A model generated the notes under the pieces. It ran no database searches and was not told where the DNA came from. It was given only the letters and a program-made list of their open reading frames with translations. 40,566 bases of DNA, taken from Gordonia sp. (in: high G+C Gram-positive bacteria) (GTDB taxonomy: Bacteria; Actinomycetota; Actinomycetes; Mycobacteriales; Mycobacteriaceae). The position numbers and the translations under genes are program-made. Where the stretch lies: assembly GCF_020438995.1 (NCBI RefSeq), contig NZ_JAGQTN010000112.1, positions 1 to 40,566 of the forward strand. Direction: 5' to 3'. Shown piece by piece: positions 1 through 8,043 of the stretch. Each line of letters begins with the position of its first letter. Within the stretch, counting starts at the first letter, position 1.

Positions 1-37
1 GCGTGGAGACGTCGGGCTGAGCGGATCGAGTGGCCAT
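1..37 (-). CDS. Start of a leftward gene, cut by the window edge
   Basis: An ATG on the minus strand at 35-37 is preceded by GGAGG (plus-strand CCTCC at 43-47) with 5 nt spacing, and the frame is open to the window edge, reading MATRSAQPDVST. Only 12 residues are visible, so no product can be named. The good Shine-Dalgarno and the divergent position to the secreted-protein gene at 237 favour a real gene, but a chance ATG cannot be excluded. Confidence 0.35.
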   Translation of the reverse strand, partial: MATRSAQPDVST

Positions 38-236
38 GGCGGCCTCCGTGTCGGGGCAAGAAGTCGGCTGTTATGCGCGTCGTCGCGCGGCTGTGTGGGA
101 CTGACGTCGATGCGGTGGAGAGTGCGGCAACAGTACACCCGCGCATTCCTATATGTCCAGGTCAAACGTACTTTTTGGGTGCTAAACACTCGCCCGGAAA
201 TGTGAGGCAGGTAACACTCCTTCGATATGTACCGAT

Positions 237-746
237 ATGACCGATATGTCACGCACATCGGTCAGAAATGTCGGCGTCGGGCTTCTGTCCGGCGTACTCA
301 TCGCACTCGTTCCGGCGGCGCCGGCATCGGCGTCGACACGGGTCGAGTACACGCCGACCTACACACACGGCAAGACCGGCTCCGGACCGATCTGTGGTGG
401 GAAGATCTCGGGGGTCGTCGTGACCCATCCCATGGCGCCCGGCCGCGCGACCGTGTATCTCACGGCGAAGCTCAAGGCTGAACCGACACTCACGCTGACC
501 TGGGCGTGCGACGTTCCCACCACCGTCCACTGGGTGAACACGCGGACCGGCCGGCGCGGCGCGACATCGGTGACGTTCACGCTCACCTCGCTGCCGCAGA
601 CGAAGGAATGCACACCGATTGTCAATGGAGTCCGCTGCGGCACCACCGCCGAACTGCGCCTGAACACCGGAACCGGCCAGATCCGCTCGTGGATCACCAC
701 CCGGCTGCGCCACATTCCGGGCCACGCTCGCTTTCAGGTGTTCTAG
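237..746 (+). CDS. Small secreted protein, four cysteines
   Basis: A 169-residue protein with a Sec signal peptide: short charged start, hydrophobic stretch GVGLLSGVLIALVPAAP and a probable AxA cleavage around ASA|STR near residue 33. The mature part is about 135 residues, Thr-rich, probably beta-sheet, with four cysteines (in ICGG, WACD, ECTP and RCGT) that could form two disulfides. I do not recognise the family. The start is uncertain: CGATATG occurs three times at 223-248, giving ATGs at 227, 237 and 246; the last two are in this frame. No clear Shine-Dalgarno precedes any of them. It converges with the aminotransferase gene, 23 bp away. Nothing else gene-like is seen between 38 and 236. 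Confidence 0.7.
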   Translation: MTDMSRTSVRNVGVGLLSGVLIALVPAAPASASTRVEYTPTYTHGKTGSGPICGGKISGVVVTHPMAPGRATVYLTAKLKAEPTLTLTWACDVPTTVHWVNTRTGRRGATSVTFTLTSLPQTKECTPIVNGVRCGTTAELRLNTGTGQIRSWITTRLRHIPGHARFQVF

Positions 747-769
747 GGCGTGTCGCCCAGCCCGCCTGC

Positions 770-1948
770 TCAGGAGTGCAGGGAGCGGAGGCGGTCGGCG
801 GCTTCGGCGATGACGTGTTCCTGTTTGGAGAAGGCGAAGCGGACGAGGTGGCGCCAGGAGTCGTGGTCGTCGACGAAGGCGCTGACAGGGACGGCGGCGA
901 CACCGACCGTCGCGGGGAGTTCGCGACAGAACTGTGCGGCGTCGTCGAATCCGAGGGGTCGGGGGTCGGCGCAGATGAAATAGGTTGCCTCGCTGCGGTG
1001 TACCCCGAAACCGGCGTCGCGCAAGGCGCCGGTGAGCAGGTCGCGCTGATGCTGCAGGCGGGCGGCAGAGCCTGTGACCCAAGGCATCTCGTGGTCGAGC
1101 GCGTGGGCGACGGCCGGCTGGAACGGTCCCGATCCGACATAGCTCATGAATTGTTTGGCCGCCCGCGCGGCCGCCACCAGTTCGGGCGGGCCGCTCAGCC
1201 AGCCGACCTTCCAGCCTGTGCAATTGAATGTCTTTGCAGCGCTGGAGATCCGGAGAGTGCGCTCGCGCATGCCGGGGAATGTCGCGAGGGGTCGATGGGC
1301 GCGGCCGTCGAACAGCAGGTGCTCGTACACTTCGTCGGTGACGGCGACGATGTCGTGTTCGATGCACAGCCGGGCGATCTCGGCGAGGTCGCCGTCCGAC
1401 AGGACGGTGCCGGTCGGATTGTGCGGCGAGTTCACCAGGATCAGGGACGTCTTCGCGGTGACGGCGCCCGCCAGGCGATCGCGGTCGAGGCGGAAACCGT
1501 CGCCGTCGGGGACCAACGGCACGGTGCGCCGCACCCCGCCCGCCATCGCGACCGTGGCCGCGTACGAGTCGTAATACGGCTCGATCATCACCACCTCGCG
1601 GCCCGGTTCAACGAGTCCGACGATCGCACCCGCGATGGCCTCGGTGGCGCCGACCGTGATCAGGACCTCGGTGTCCGGGTCGTAGTCGAGGCCGTAGTGC
1701 GCGCGCTGATGCCGCGACACCGCCTGCCGCAACACCGGCACCCCGATGCCGGGCGGGTACTGGTTCTGGCCGTCGTTGATCGCGTCGACGGCCGCCGCCA
1801 GCATCGACGCCGGGCCGTCGGTGTCGGGGAAACCCTGCCCCAGATTGATCGCGTCGTGGGCCACCGCCAGCGCCGACATCTCCGCGAAGATCGTCGCCCG
1901 GAACGGGACCAGGCGCTCGACCATGCCTGCGTGGGACTCGGTGCTCAT
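770..1948 (-). CDS. dapC: PLP-dependent class I/II aminotransferase, DapC-like
   Basis: A 392-residue fold-type I aminotransferase. N-INLGQGFPDTDG, the substrate-side SPHNPTGTV loop, the VTDEVYEHL strand and the PLP-lysine motif SSAAKTFNCTGWKVGW are all in the usual order. The ATG at 1946-1948 follows a GAGGGG-like Shine-Dalgarno; longer in-frame readings upstream run through the start of the divergent gene at 1984. As I recall, the M. tuberculosis gene in this position beside ercc3 (Rv0858c) is annotated dapC, N-succinyldiaminopimelate aminotransferase of lysine and peptidoglycan-precursor synthesis. The subfamily also holds methionine and kynurenine aminotransferases, so substrate specificity is inferred mainly from synteny. 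It is transcribed away from the LppU-type pair, with 35 bp between starts. Confidence 0.88.
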   Translation of the reverse strand: MSTESHAGMVERLVPFRATIFAEMSALAVAHDAINLGQGFPDTDGPASMLAAAVDAINDGQNQYPPGIGVPVLRQAVSRHQRAHYGLDYDPDTEVLITVGATEAIAGAIVGLVEPGREVVMIEPYYDSYAATVAMAGGVRRTVPLVPDGDGFRLDRDRLAGAVTAKTSLILVNSPHNPTGTVLSDGDLAEIARLCIEHDIVAVTDEVYEHLLFDGRAHRPLATFPGMRERTLRISSAAKTFNCTGWKVGWLSGPPELVAAARAAKQFMSYVGSGPFQPAVAHALDHEMPWVTGSAARLQHQRDLLTGALRDAGFGVHRSEATYFICADPRPLGFDDAAQFCRELPATVGVAAVPVSAFVDDHDSWRHLVRFAFSKQEHVIAEAADRLRSLHS

Positions 1949-1969
1949 GCCCCTCAGGCTAGTGGCAAG

Positions 1970-1975
1970 TAACAT
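1970..1975 (+). promoter_or_regulatory. Probable leaderless -10 element (TAACAT)
   Basis: TAACAT fits the actinobacterial TANNNT -10 pattern and ends 8 nt before the GTG at 1984, so transcription would begin at or next to the start codon. There is no Shine-Dalgarno before that GTG. No clear -35 is seen. Confidence 0.4.
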
Positions 1976-1983
1976 GGCCGCAC

Positions 1984-2772
1984 GTGAGCACTCCACCGCC
2001 CGGCTACCCCGGACCGCAGTACCCGCCGGGAACACCACAGCCGGGCGTCTATCCTTCTGCTCCGACCGGCGCATTCGGGCAACCCCAGGTTCCCGGGCAA
2101 CAGCCTTACGCCCAACAGCCCTACGGCCATGGCTATCCGTTTGGGCAGCCACAGCAACCCGCGTATGGTCAGGTGCTCGGCTACGGCACCCCGTATCCGG
2201 CGCCGCCGTCACCGCCCAAGAAGTCACGCACCTGGTTGTGGATTCTGATCGGTGTCGGAATGGTCCTGGTCGCAGCGCTCGCCGGAGTACTGGTCGTGGT
2301 CGCCACAAAGGGCAAAGTGACAGACGCCGACGACGTCGCCATCGGCGACTGCCTACGGGTCACCGAGTCGGCATCCTCGGTGAAGGCGAACGAAGTCGAT
2401 TGTGGCACAGAAGAATTCCATTTCGCTGTGGTCAGCAAGACCCAGGACCGCACCGCCTGCGGCGACTACTCGCAACTGTGGTTCACCGGGCTGAGTGGCG
2501 ACAGGTCCGGTGAGGTGCTGTGCCTGGCGCCGATCATGCGCGAAGGCAGTTGCTACCAGTTCCCCACAGTCGAAACAGACACCGCTCTCGCCGACTTCAA
2601 CGACGCCGCATGCGGTTCGAATCCGACCGTCACCGGTGCCCGGGTGCTACGCGTCGAATCCAAGGTGTCCTCGCAGCCGTCGTGCCCGAGAGGTCAGGTT
2701 CCGCTTTTTATGGCGCGCCCGACTCCGGCGGGCTACTGTTTGGCCGAAGTGACCGATGAGTGGCAGAGCTGA
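1984..2772 (+). CDS. Membrane-anchored LppU-type Cys-rich protein
   Basis: A 262-residue protein in three parts: an 80-residue Pro/Gln/Gly/Tyr-rich disordered cytoplasmic tail (YGHGYPFGQPQQPAYGQ-like), one membrane helix (about 85-107, LWILIGVGMVLVAALAGVLVVVAT), and an exported domain of about 150 residues with eight cysteines. The exported domain has the signposts IGDCL, VLCLAP, GSCYQFP, LADF and GYCL, as in the LppU/SCO3897 lipoprotein family. GTG start with no Shine-Dalgarno, consistent with a leaderless message. Its stop is 10 bp before the next gene, which encodes the same Cys-rich domain as a lipoprotein; the two are probably an operon and a tandem duplication. Function unknown; envelope-associated. 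Confidence 0.78.
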   Translation: MSTPPPGYPGPQYPPGTPQPGVYPSAPTGAFGQPQVPGQQPYAQQPYGHGYPFGQPQQPAYGQVLGYGTPYPAPPSPPKKSRTWLWILIGVGMVLVAALAGVLVVVATKGKVTDADDVAIGDCLRVTESASSVKANEVDCGTEEFHFAVVSKTQDRTACGDYSQLWFTGLSGDRSGEVLCLAPIMREGSCYQFPTVETDTALADFNDAACGSNPTVTGARVLRVESKVSSQPSCPRGQVPLFMARPTPAGYCLAEVTDEWQS

Positions 2773-2782
2773 AGGACAGGTA

Positions 2783-3319
2783 ATGCGGAAGAATACAATG
2801 CTCACAAGGGTTTCGGTGGCATGTGCGGCGCTCGCCGTCGCCGGGTTCGCGGTGGCCTGCAGCAGTGGCGACGACACTCAGATCGGCAAGGCCGCCGACG
2901 CGAAGATCGGTGAGTGCCTCACCATTTCCGGCGGCGGCGGCAAAGAAGAAAAGGTCGATGTCGACAAGGCCTCGTGCGACTCCGGTGACAAACTCACCTT
3001 CTACGCCGCCTCGGTCATCGCGGAAGACGCCAAGTGCGTCAACGAGAACTACTCCGTCCTTACCTTCGAAGACAAGTCGCGGCTGTGCATCACGCCGAAC
3101 TTCGTGAAGGACCAGTGCTACCAGATCCCGATGAGCAGTGGCATCCTCGCCGACTATCAGAAGGTCGCCTGTGATGCGACCCCGAAGGAAGGTTCGGCGA
3201 TCTTCAAGACCACCGAACGCAGCGAGGCCACGCCCACCTGCGACGGCACCCAGCTCGCCGTCGGCTACGAAACCCCGATCAAGGTCGGCTACTGCCTGCT
3301 GAAACAGGATCAGGCCTGA
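2783..3319 (+). CDS. LppU-type Cys-rich lipoprotein
   Basis: A 178-residue lipoprotein. A type II signal peptide (MRKNTMLTRVSVACAALAVA) leads to a lipobox-like AVAC|SSG, so the mature protein should be lipid-anchored. The rest aligns by eye with the exported domain of the preceding gene: IGECL, LCITP, QCYQIP, LADY, VAC and GYCL, with eight matching cysteines likely forming four disulfides. ATG at 2783 is chosen because AAGGACAGG sits just upstream; an earlier in-frame ATG at 2756 lies inside the previous coding region and lacks one. Family function is not known to me. The stop is 4 bp from that of the convergent XPB helicase gene. Confidence 0.8.
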   Translation: MRKNTMLTRVSVACAALAVAGFAVACSSGDDTQIGKAADAKIGECLTISGGGGKEEKVDVDKASCDSGDKLTFYAASVIAEDAKCVNENYSVLTFEDKSRLCITPNFVKDQCYQIPMSSGILADYQKVACDATPKEGSAIFKTTERSEATPTCDGTQLAVGYETPIKVGYCLLKQDQA

Positions 3320-3323
3320 GCCA

Positions 3324-4985
3324 TCAGCCGATGGCCGGGCCGAGGAGGTCGTCGGCGTCGGTGATGCGGTAGGCGTAGCCCTGTTCGGCGAGGAAGCGCT
3401 GGCGGTGGGCGGCGTAGTCGGCGTCGAGGGTGTCGCGGGAGACGACCGAGTAGAAGTGGGCCTGGCCGCCGTCCTTCTTGGGGCGTAACAGCCGGCCGAG
3501 GCGCTGCGCCTCCTCCTGGCGGGAGCCGAACGTGCCCGACACCTGCACCGCCACCGACGCCTCGGGCAGGTCGATGGAGAAGTTGGCGACCTTCGAGACC
3601 ACCAGCGTCGATATCTCCCCGGACCGGAACCGGTCGAACAGGATCTCGCGTTCCTTGTTGCGGGTGGCACCCTGCACGACGGGGGCGTCGAGTTCGTGGC
3701 CGAGTTCTTCGAGCTGGTCGATGTAGGCGCCGATGATCAGGGTCTGCTGGCCCGGATGCTGCGCCAGGATCGACTTGACGACGTTCACCTTGGTGTGGGC
3801 GGTGGAGCAGAGCTTGTACTTGGTGTCGTTCTCGGCGACCGCGTACTGCAGGCGTTCCTCGTCGGTGAGGGTGACGCGCACCTCGACGCAATCGGCGGGC
3901 GCGATCCAGCCTTGGGCTTCGATGTCCTTCCACGGGGCGTCGTAGCGCTTGGGGCCGATGAGGCTGAACACATCGCCCTCGCGGCCGTCCTCACGCACCA
4001 GGGTGGCGGTCAGTCCGAGGCGCCGTCGTGATTGGAGGTCGGCGGTCATCCGGAACACGGGCGCGGGCAGCAGGTGCACCTCGTCGTAGATGATCAGGCC
4101 CCAGTCGCGGGAGTCGAACAGGTCGAGATTCTTGTACTCGCCCTTGGATTTTCGGGTCATCACCTGATAGGTGGCGATGGTGACGGGCCGGATCTCCTTG
4201 CGCTCGCCCGAATATTCGCCGATCTCGTCCTCGGTGAGTGACGTACGCGCCATGAGTTCACGTTTCCACTGCCGGCCGGCGACGGTGTTGGTGACCAGGA
4301 TCAGTGTTGTCGCACCGGCTTTCGCCATCGCCGCCGCACCGACCATCGTCTTACCGGCACCGCACGGCAGGACGACAACACCGGAGCCGCCCGCCCAGAA
4401 CGAGTCGGCGGCCAGCTCCTGATAGTCGCGCAGGTGCCAGTCGGACTGGTCGAGCGCGATGGGGTGTGCCTCACCGTCGACATACCCGGCGAGATCCTCT
4501 GCGGGCCAACCGATCTTGAGCAGGATCTGTTTGAGTCGGCCGCGTTCGGACGGATGCACGATGACGGTGTCGTCGTCGATCTGCGCGCCCAGCATGGGGG
4601 AGACCTTCTTGTTGCGCATTACCTCGACGAGCACGGCCCGGTCCAGACTCACCAGCGTCAGCCCGTGCGCGGGATTCTTGACCAGTTGCAGCCGCCCGAA
4701 TCGGCCCATGGTGTCGATGACGTCCATCAACAGCGGCTGCGGCACCGCATACCGCGAATACTTGACCAGCGCGTCGACGACCTGCTCGGCGTCGTGACCG
4801 GCGGCCCGCGCGTTCCACAGGGCCAGGGGCGTCACCCGGTAGGTGTGCACATGTTCGGGGGCGCGTTCGAGTTCGGCGAACGGCGCGATTGCCGCCCGCG
4901 CCGCACCGGCATCGGGGTGATCCACCTCGAGCAGCAGCGTCTTGTCGGATTGCACGATCAGGGGTCCATCGGTCACCCGCTCCAT
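3324..4985 (-). CDS. ercc3: XPB/Ercc3-type 3'-5' DNA helicase
   Basis: A superfamily 2 DNA helicase of about 553 residues, the bacterial XPB (M. tuberculosis Rv0861c is of similar size). Visible parts: an N-terminal XPB domain starting TDGPLIVQSDKTLLLEVDH; Walker A PCGAGKT (207-213); DEVH box (301-304); LTATLVRED (325-333), whose RED is the XPB-specific motif; a C-terminal helicase lobe ending in motif VI QRLGRLLRPK near 495-505. In archaea and eukaryotes XPB opens DNA in repair; its exact role in actinobacteria is less settled. Start choice is between ATG 4985 and GTG 4976, the latter giving the MTDGPL start I recall for the mycobacterial protein. It diverges from the MMPL exporter gene across an AT-rich promoter region. 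Confidence 0.95.
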   Translation of the reverse strand: MERVTDGPLIVQSDKTLLLEVDHPDAGAARAAIAPFAELERAPEHVHTYRVTPLALWNARAAGHDAEQVVDALVKYSRYAVPQPLLMDVIDTMGRFGRLQLVKNPAHGLTLVSLDRAVLVEVMRNKKVSPMLGAQIDDDTVIVHPSERGRLKQILLKIGWPAEDLAGYVDGEAHPIALDQSDWHLRDYQELAADSFWAGGSGVVVLPCGAGKTMVGAAAMAKAGATTLILVTNTVAGRQWKRELMARTSLTEDEIGEYSGERKEIRPVTIATYQVMTRKSKGEYKNLDLFDSRDWGLIIYDEVHLLPAPVFRMTADLQSRRRLGLTATLVREDGREGDVFSLIGPKRYDAPWKDIEAQGWIAPADCVEVRVTLTDEERLQYAVAENDTKYKLCSTAHTKVNVVKSILAQHPGQQTLIIGAYIDQLEELGHELDAPVVQGATRNKEREILFDRFRSGEISTLVVSKVANFSIDLPEASVAVQVSGTFGSRQEEAQRLGRLLRPKKDGGQAHFYSVVSRDTLDADYAAHRQRFLAEQGYAYRITDADDLLGPAIG

Positions 4986-5046
4986 TGTCCAGATCCGCGG
5001 ACTGCCCGGCCACCGGGGTGCCGGCGGGCCGCGTCGGGGTCGAGAG

Positions 5047-5079
5047 TTGACCAATACTCGCAATTATTTTATAAAATAA
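5047..5079 (+). promoter_or_regulatory. Strong sigma-A promoter with a 16-bp palindromic operator over the -10
   Basis: TTGACC (5047-5052), 17 nt, TATAAA (5070-5075) is close to the sigma-70/SigA consensus and unusually good for this GC-rich sequence. A perfect 16-bp palindrome, TTATTTTATAAAATAA (5064-5079), covers the -10. It drives the MMPL gene at 5163, leaving a leader of about 80 nt. The palindrome could also touch a promoter for the divergent XPB gene. Confidence 0.75.
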
Positions 5080-5162
5080 AATCTATCACCGGCTGCGACG
5101 CTGCTCCCCTGGGAGCCACCACCCGCCGGGTTGAGGTCCGGCTCAGGAGGGGAGTTCCGTAG

Positions 5163-7253
5163 GTGAAGCTGGTAGCGAGTGCTGCTTCGGCAATAGTCAT
5201 GTGGTCCACGCGGCATCGGCCGACGGTCTTCGCGGCCTGGCTGGTCCTGCTGGCCGGCAGCATCGGCGTCGCCCTCCTGGGGGTCGGACAACTCGGGAAC
5301 GACTTCGGGGTTCCCGGGTCCGACTCGGACCGGGCCGTCGAGATGGCCCGGCACATCGACCCGCATCTGTCGGGCACCAACGCGATCGTGGTCCTGCACA
5401 CCGACACGCCGATCAGCTCCGGCCCATCGCGGGCTGCCGCCGGCGACGTGGTCGCGAACATCCGTGACATCGAGGAGGTGTCGGCGGTATCGGACCCCTT
5501 CGCACGCAACCGCGTGTCACAGGACGGGACGACGGCTCTTATCGACGTTCTCTACCGATCGCCGGTCGAGAAGCTGTCGCACGACGACGTCGACACGCTG
5601 CGGGCGGCGACGTCGCCCGCAGCCGCCCTCGGCATGACAGTCGAGTTCGGTGGTCAGTTGATCACGGAGAACGCATCGCGTGGATCGGTATGGGTCGAAC
5701 TGATCGGCGTCGCATTCGCTCTGGTCGTGCTGACACTCACGCTCGGGAGCGGCTCCGCGGCCCTGGTCTGCATCTCTGTCGCCGGCATCGGTGTCGGAAC
5801 GGGCCTGGCTCTGGTGACGGTGCTCAGCGCGGCTACGCCGATTCCGACGACTGCCCTGACGCTGGCGGCGATGGTCGGCCTCGGCGTCAGTGTCGACTAC
5901 GCGCTGCTGTTGGTGGCCCGGCTCAGAGATGAGGCAGGACGGGGAAGCGAGGCCGACAATGACAGCTCCCCGGTCCTGACCACCAGCCGGACCGCAGGTG
6001 GGTCGATTCTGGTTGCGGGCATCACGGTCGTCGTCGCGATGGCGGGACTGCTCCTCGCCGGGATTCCGGCGATCTCGGCGATGGCGTACGCCTGCGCCCT
6101 CACGGTGGCGACGGGCGTCCTCGCCGCATTGACCCTGCTGCCCGCGGTGATGACGGTGCCCCGCCTCGCCCACGTCGTCGACGTGGGGCCGGGACCGCAC
6201 GGTGAGAGGGCACACCGCACCCGATCACGCTGGCGGGCCTGGTGTACCCGGGTGACGGCACGCCCGTGGTGGTGGCTCGGCGCTGCCCTGGTCGTCGTCG
6301 GAATCTGCGCCGCACCGATCGCGAACCTGCAACTCGGGCAGCTCGACGCGAGCGTCGATCCGACCAGCCACACCCAGCGCCGCGCCTACGACCTCATCGC
6401 GGAGAAATTCACTGCCGGCGCGAATGATCCGCTGTTGGTGGTGGCCGCCACCGAGGGGGCCGCGGTCGAGCCCGGCCATGTGGTCAAGCAGCTCGCGGCC
6501 GATCCCGACGTCGCTCGCGTCGACGTGATCGGTGCCGACGCGCGAGGCATCGTGCTGTCGGTTGCACCTCATCCGTCGGCGAGATCACCCGAGACCGTGG
6601 TGCTCATCGACCGGGTGCGGCGGATGGACGTATCCGGCAGGCCGATGCACGTCGGTGGCGCGAGCGCCGCGTACGTCGACTTCACGAAGAAGATCGAGTC
6701 GCGGTTGCCGATTGTTGTGCTGACGACGATCGGATTGTCGTTCCTGGTCCTGTTGTGCGCTTTCGGGGCGCCCGTTGTCGCGGTGAAAAGTGCCCTGCTG
6801 AACGGGTTGTCGATCGCGGCGTCGCTTGGGGTTGTCGTCGCGGTATTTCAGTTCGTCGTCGGCTGGCCGATTCCGTCGTTCATGCCGTTGCTGATGTTCG
6901 CACTCGTCTTCGGGTTGTCGATGGACTATGAAATCTTCATCCTGTCGCGGGTTCGTGAGGCTTACCTGCGCGACGACGCGGCAGACAATCGGCGCTCGAT
7001 CATCGACGGAGTGGCGGCATCGGCGCAGGTGATCGCGCCGGCGGCGATGATCATGATCTTGGTGTTCGCCGGGTTCGCGATGGATTCGGACGGGAATATC
7101 CGCATCATGGGTTTCGGGCTCGCGGTCGCCGTCCTTATCGACGCGACCCTGATGCGGCTCATACTGATTCCCGCGTCGATGTCGCTCATGGGACGGGCCA
7201 ATTGGTGGCCGCGGACCGGGTGCGTGTATCGCCGTCAACAAGTAGGGAAGTAG
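5163..7253 (+). CDS. MMPL-family (RND superfamily) exporter
   Basis: A 696-residue inner-membrane transporter with the two-fold MMPL design: TM1 (about 22-42), a large exported loop to about 175, TM2-6 (about 178-335), TM7 near 370, a second exported loop to about 510 and a last cluster of helices to about 680. The proton-relay Asp-Tyr pairs are visible as VSVDYALLL (D245/Y246) and LSMDYEIFIL (D588/Y589). Such pumps move lipids or hydrophobic compounds using the proton gradient; substrate unknown here. The length is that of the shorter MMPL/ActII-ORF3-like type. GTG start is set by AGGAGGGGAG at 5145-5154, 8 nt upstream. It is convergent with a GntR regulator gene and its promoter carries a palindrome, so regulated expression is likely. 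Confidence 0.9.
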   Translation: MKLVASAASAIVMWSTRHRPTVFAAWLVLLAGSIGVALLGVGQLGNDFGVPGSDSDRAVEMARHIDPHLSGTNAIVVLHTDTPISSGPSRAAAGDVVANIRDIEEVSAVSDPFARNRVSQDGTTALIDVLYRSPVEKLSHDDVDTLRAATSPAAALGMTVEFGGQLITENASRGSVWVELIGVAFALVVLTLTLGSGSAALVCISVAGIGVGTGLALVTVLSAATPIPTTALTLAAMVGLGVSVDYALLLVARLRDEAGRGSEADNDSSPVLTTSRTAGGSILVAGITVVVAMAGLLLAGIPAISAMAYACALTVATGVLAALTLLPAVMTVPRLAHVVDVGPGPHGERAHRTRSRWRAWCTRVTARPWWWLGAALVVVGICAAPIANLQLGQLDASVDPTSHTQRRAYDLIAEKFTAGANDPLLVVAATEGAAVEPGHVVKQLAADPDVARVDVIGADARGIVLSVAPHPSARSPETVVLIDRVRRMDVSGRPMHVGGASAAYVDFTKKIESRLPIVVLTTIGLSFLVLLCAFGAPVVAVKSALLNGLSIAASLGVVVAVFQFVVGWPIPSFMPLLMFALVFGLSMDYEIFILSRVREAYLRDDAADNRRSIIDGVAASAQVIAPAAMIMILVFAGFAMDSDGNIRIMGFGLAVAVLIDATLMRLILIPASMSLMGRANWWPRTGCVYRRQQVGK

Positions 7254-7281
7254 CTACAGATCAAGCAATTTCCGGTGTCCG

Positions 7282-7926
7282 TCAATCTGAACTCTGAACA
7301 AGGTGATCATGTGCGCTGACCTGCGCTAGTGCTTCGCGCGCGTGCTCATACTCCCGGGCTATAGCGATCCTGGCCGATTCGGGGTCATTCACGGCGAGTG
7401 CGGCCAGCAACTGTTCGTGGTCACCCCGTGCGGTGTGGTGCCAGCCCGGTGCACTCGTATACGTCCCGAACGGCGTGTAGCGATTCGCATGGCCGAGAAG
7501 GTTCTCAAGTTTTCTCGCTCCGGCGATCGTGTTCAGGACGAGATGGAACTCCATCTCCCATTCGGTGATATCGGCAGGTTCTCTGTTATTTATCTCAGTG
7601 AGCGCTGCGATATCGGCGGGCTGAACATTCTTTGCGCACCGCTCGACGATCCGTCCGTAGATATTGGCCTGAACCCAGAACATGTCGTCGATGTCCTCCG
7701 GCGACAGTGGTGCGACGACGAAACCGCGATACGGTTGCAACTCGACGAGATCCTCGGCCTGAAGTTTCAGCAGGGCCTCCCGAACCGGTGTGATGCTGAC
7801 ACCGAACTCGCGTGCGGTCTGTTCGAGCCGAAGCCGATCGCCCGGCGCGTAACTGCCGCTGAGGATCCGTCCGCGCAGATCGGCCGCGATCGCTTCGGTC
7901 TTGAGTCGACGATCCTCGCCGGCCAC
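7282..7926 (-). CDS. GntR-family regulator, FCD (FadR-type) subfamily
   Basis: A 214-residue repressor. The N-terminal winged helix-turn-helix (about 8-75) shows LRGRILSGSYAPGDRL and the recognition part FGVSITPVREALLKL. The C-terminal FCD domain is all-helical, with histidines in EMEFHLVL, GDHEQLLAAL and REYEHAREAL that match the metal/ligand-binding pattern of the family. GTG start with GGGAGGA upstream. Members respond to small organic acids or metabolic intermediates; the ligand cannot be read from sequence. It ends 28 bp from the end of the convergent MMPL gene and is the only local candidate to control it, though the AT-rich palindrome there is not a typical FCD operator. Confidence 0.9.
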   Translation of the reverse strand: MAGEDRRLKTEAIAADLRGRILSGSYAPGDRLRLEQTAREFGVSITPVREALLKLQAEDLVELQPYRGFVVAPLSPEDIDDMFWVQANIYGRIVERCAKNVQPADIAALTEINNREPADITEWEMEFHLVLNTIAGARKLENLLGHANRYTPFGTYTSAPGWHHTARGDHEQLLAALAVNDPESARIAIAREYEHAREALAQVSAHDHLVQSSD

Positions 7927-8043
7927 GGGATCCTCCCACTGATTCGGTCGGGCTTCGGGTCTCTCGATGCTACGCCCGAACCGTCGGGCCCCGGATCGGC
8001 ACCGGGTCCAGCCCTCTTGTAAGGGTTACCTAAGCGGCGTAGC

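Noticed and set aside
506-1972. A 488-codon open frame on the plus strand opposite the aminotransferase gene
   Set aside because: It lies antisense to a gene with clear family motifs, has no recognisable protein character and is the usual by-product of GC-rich third positions.
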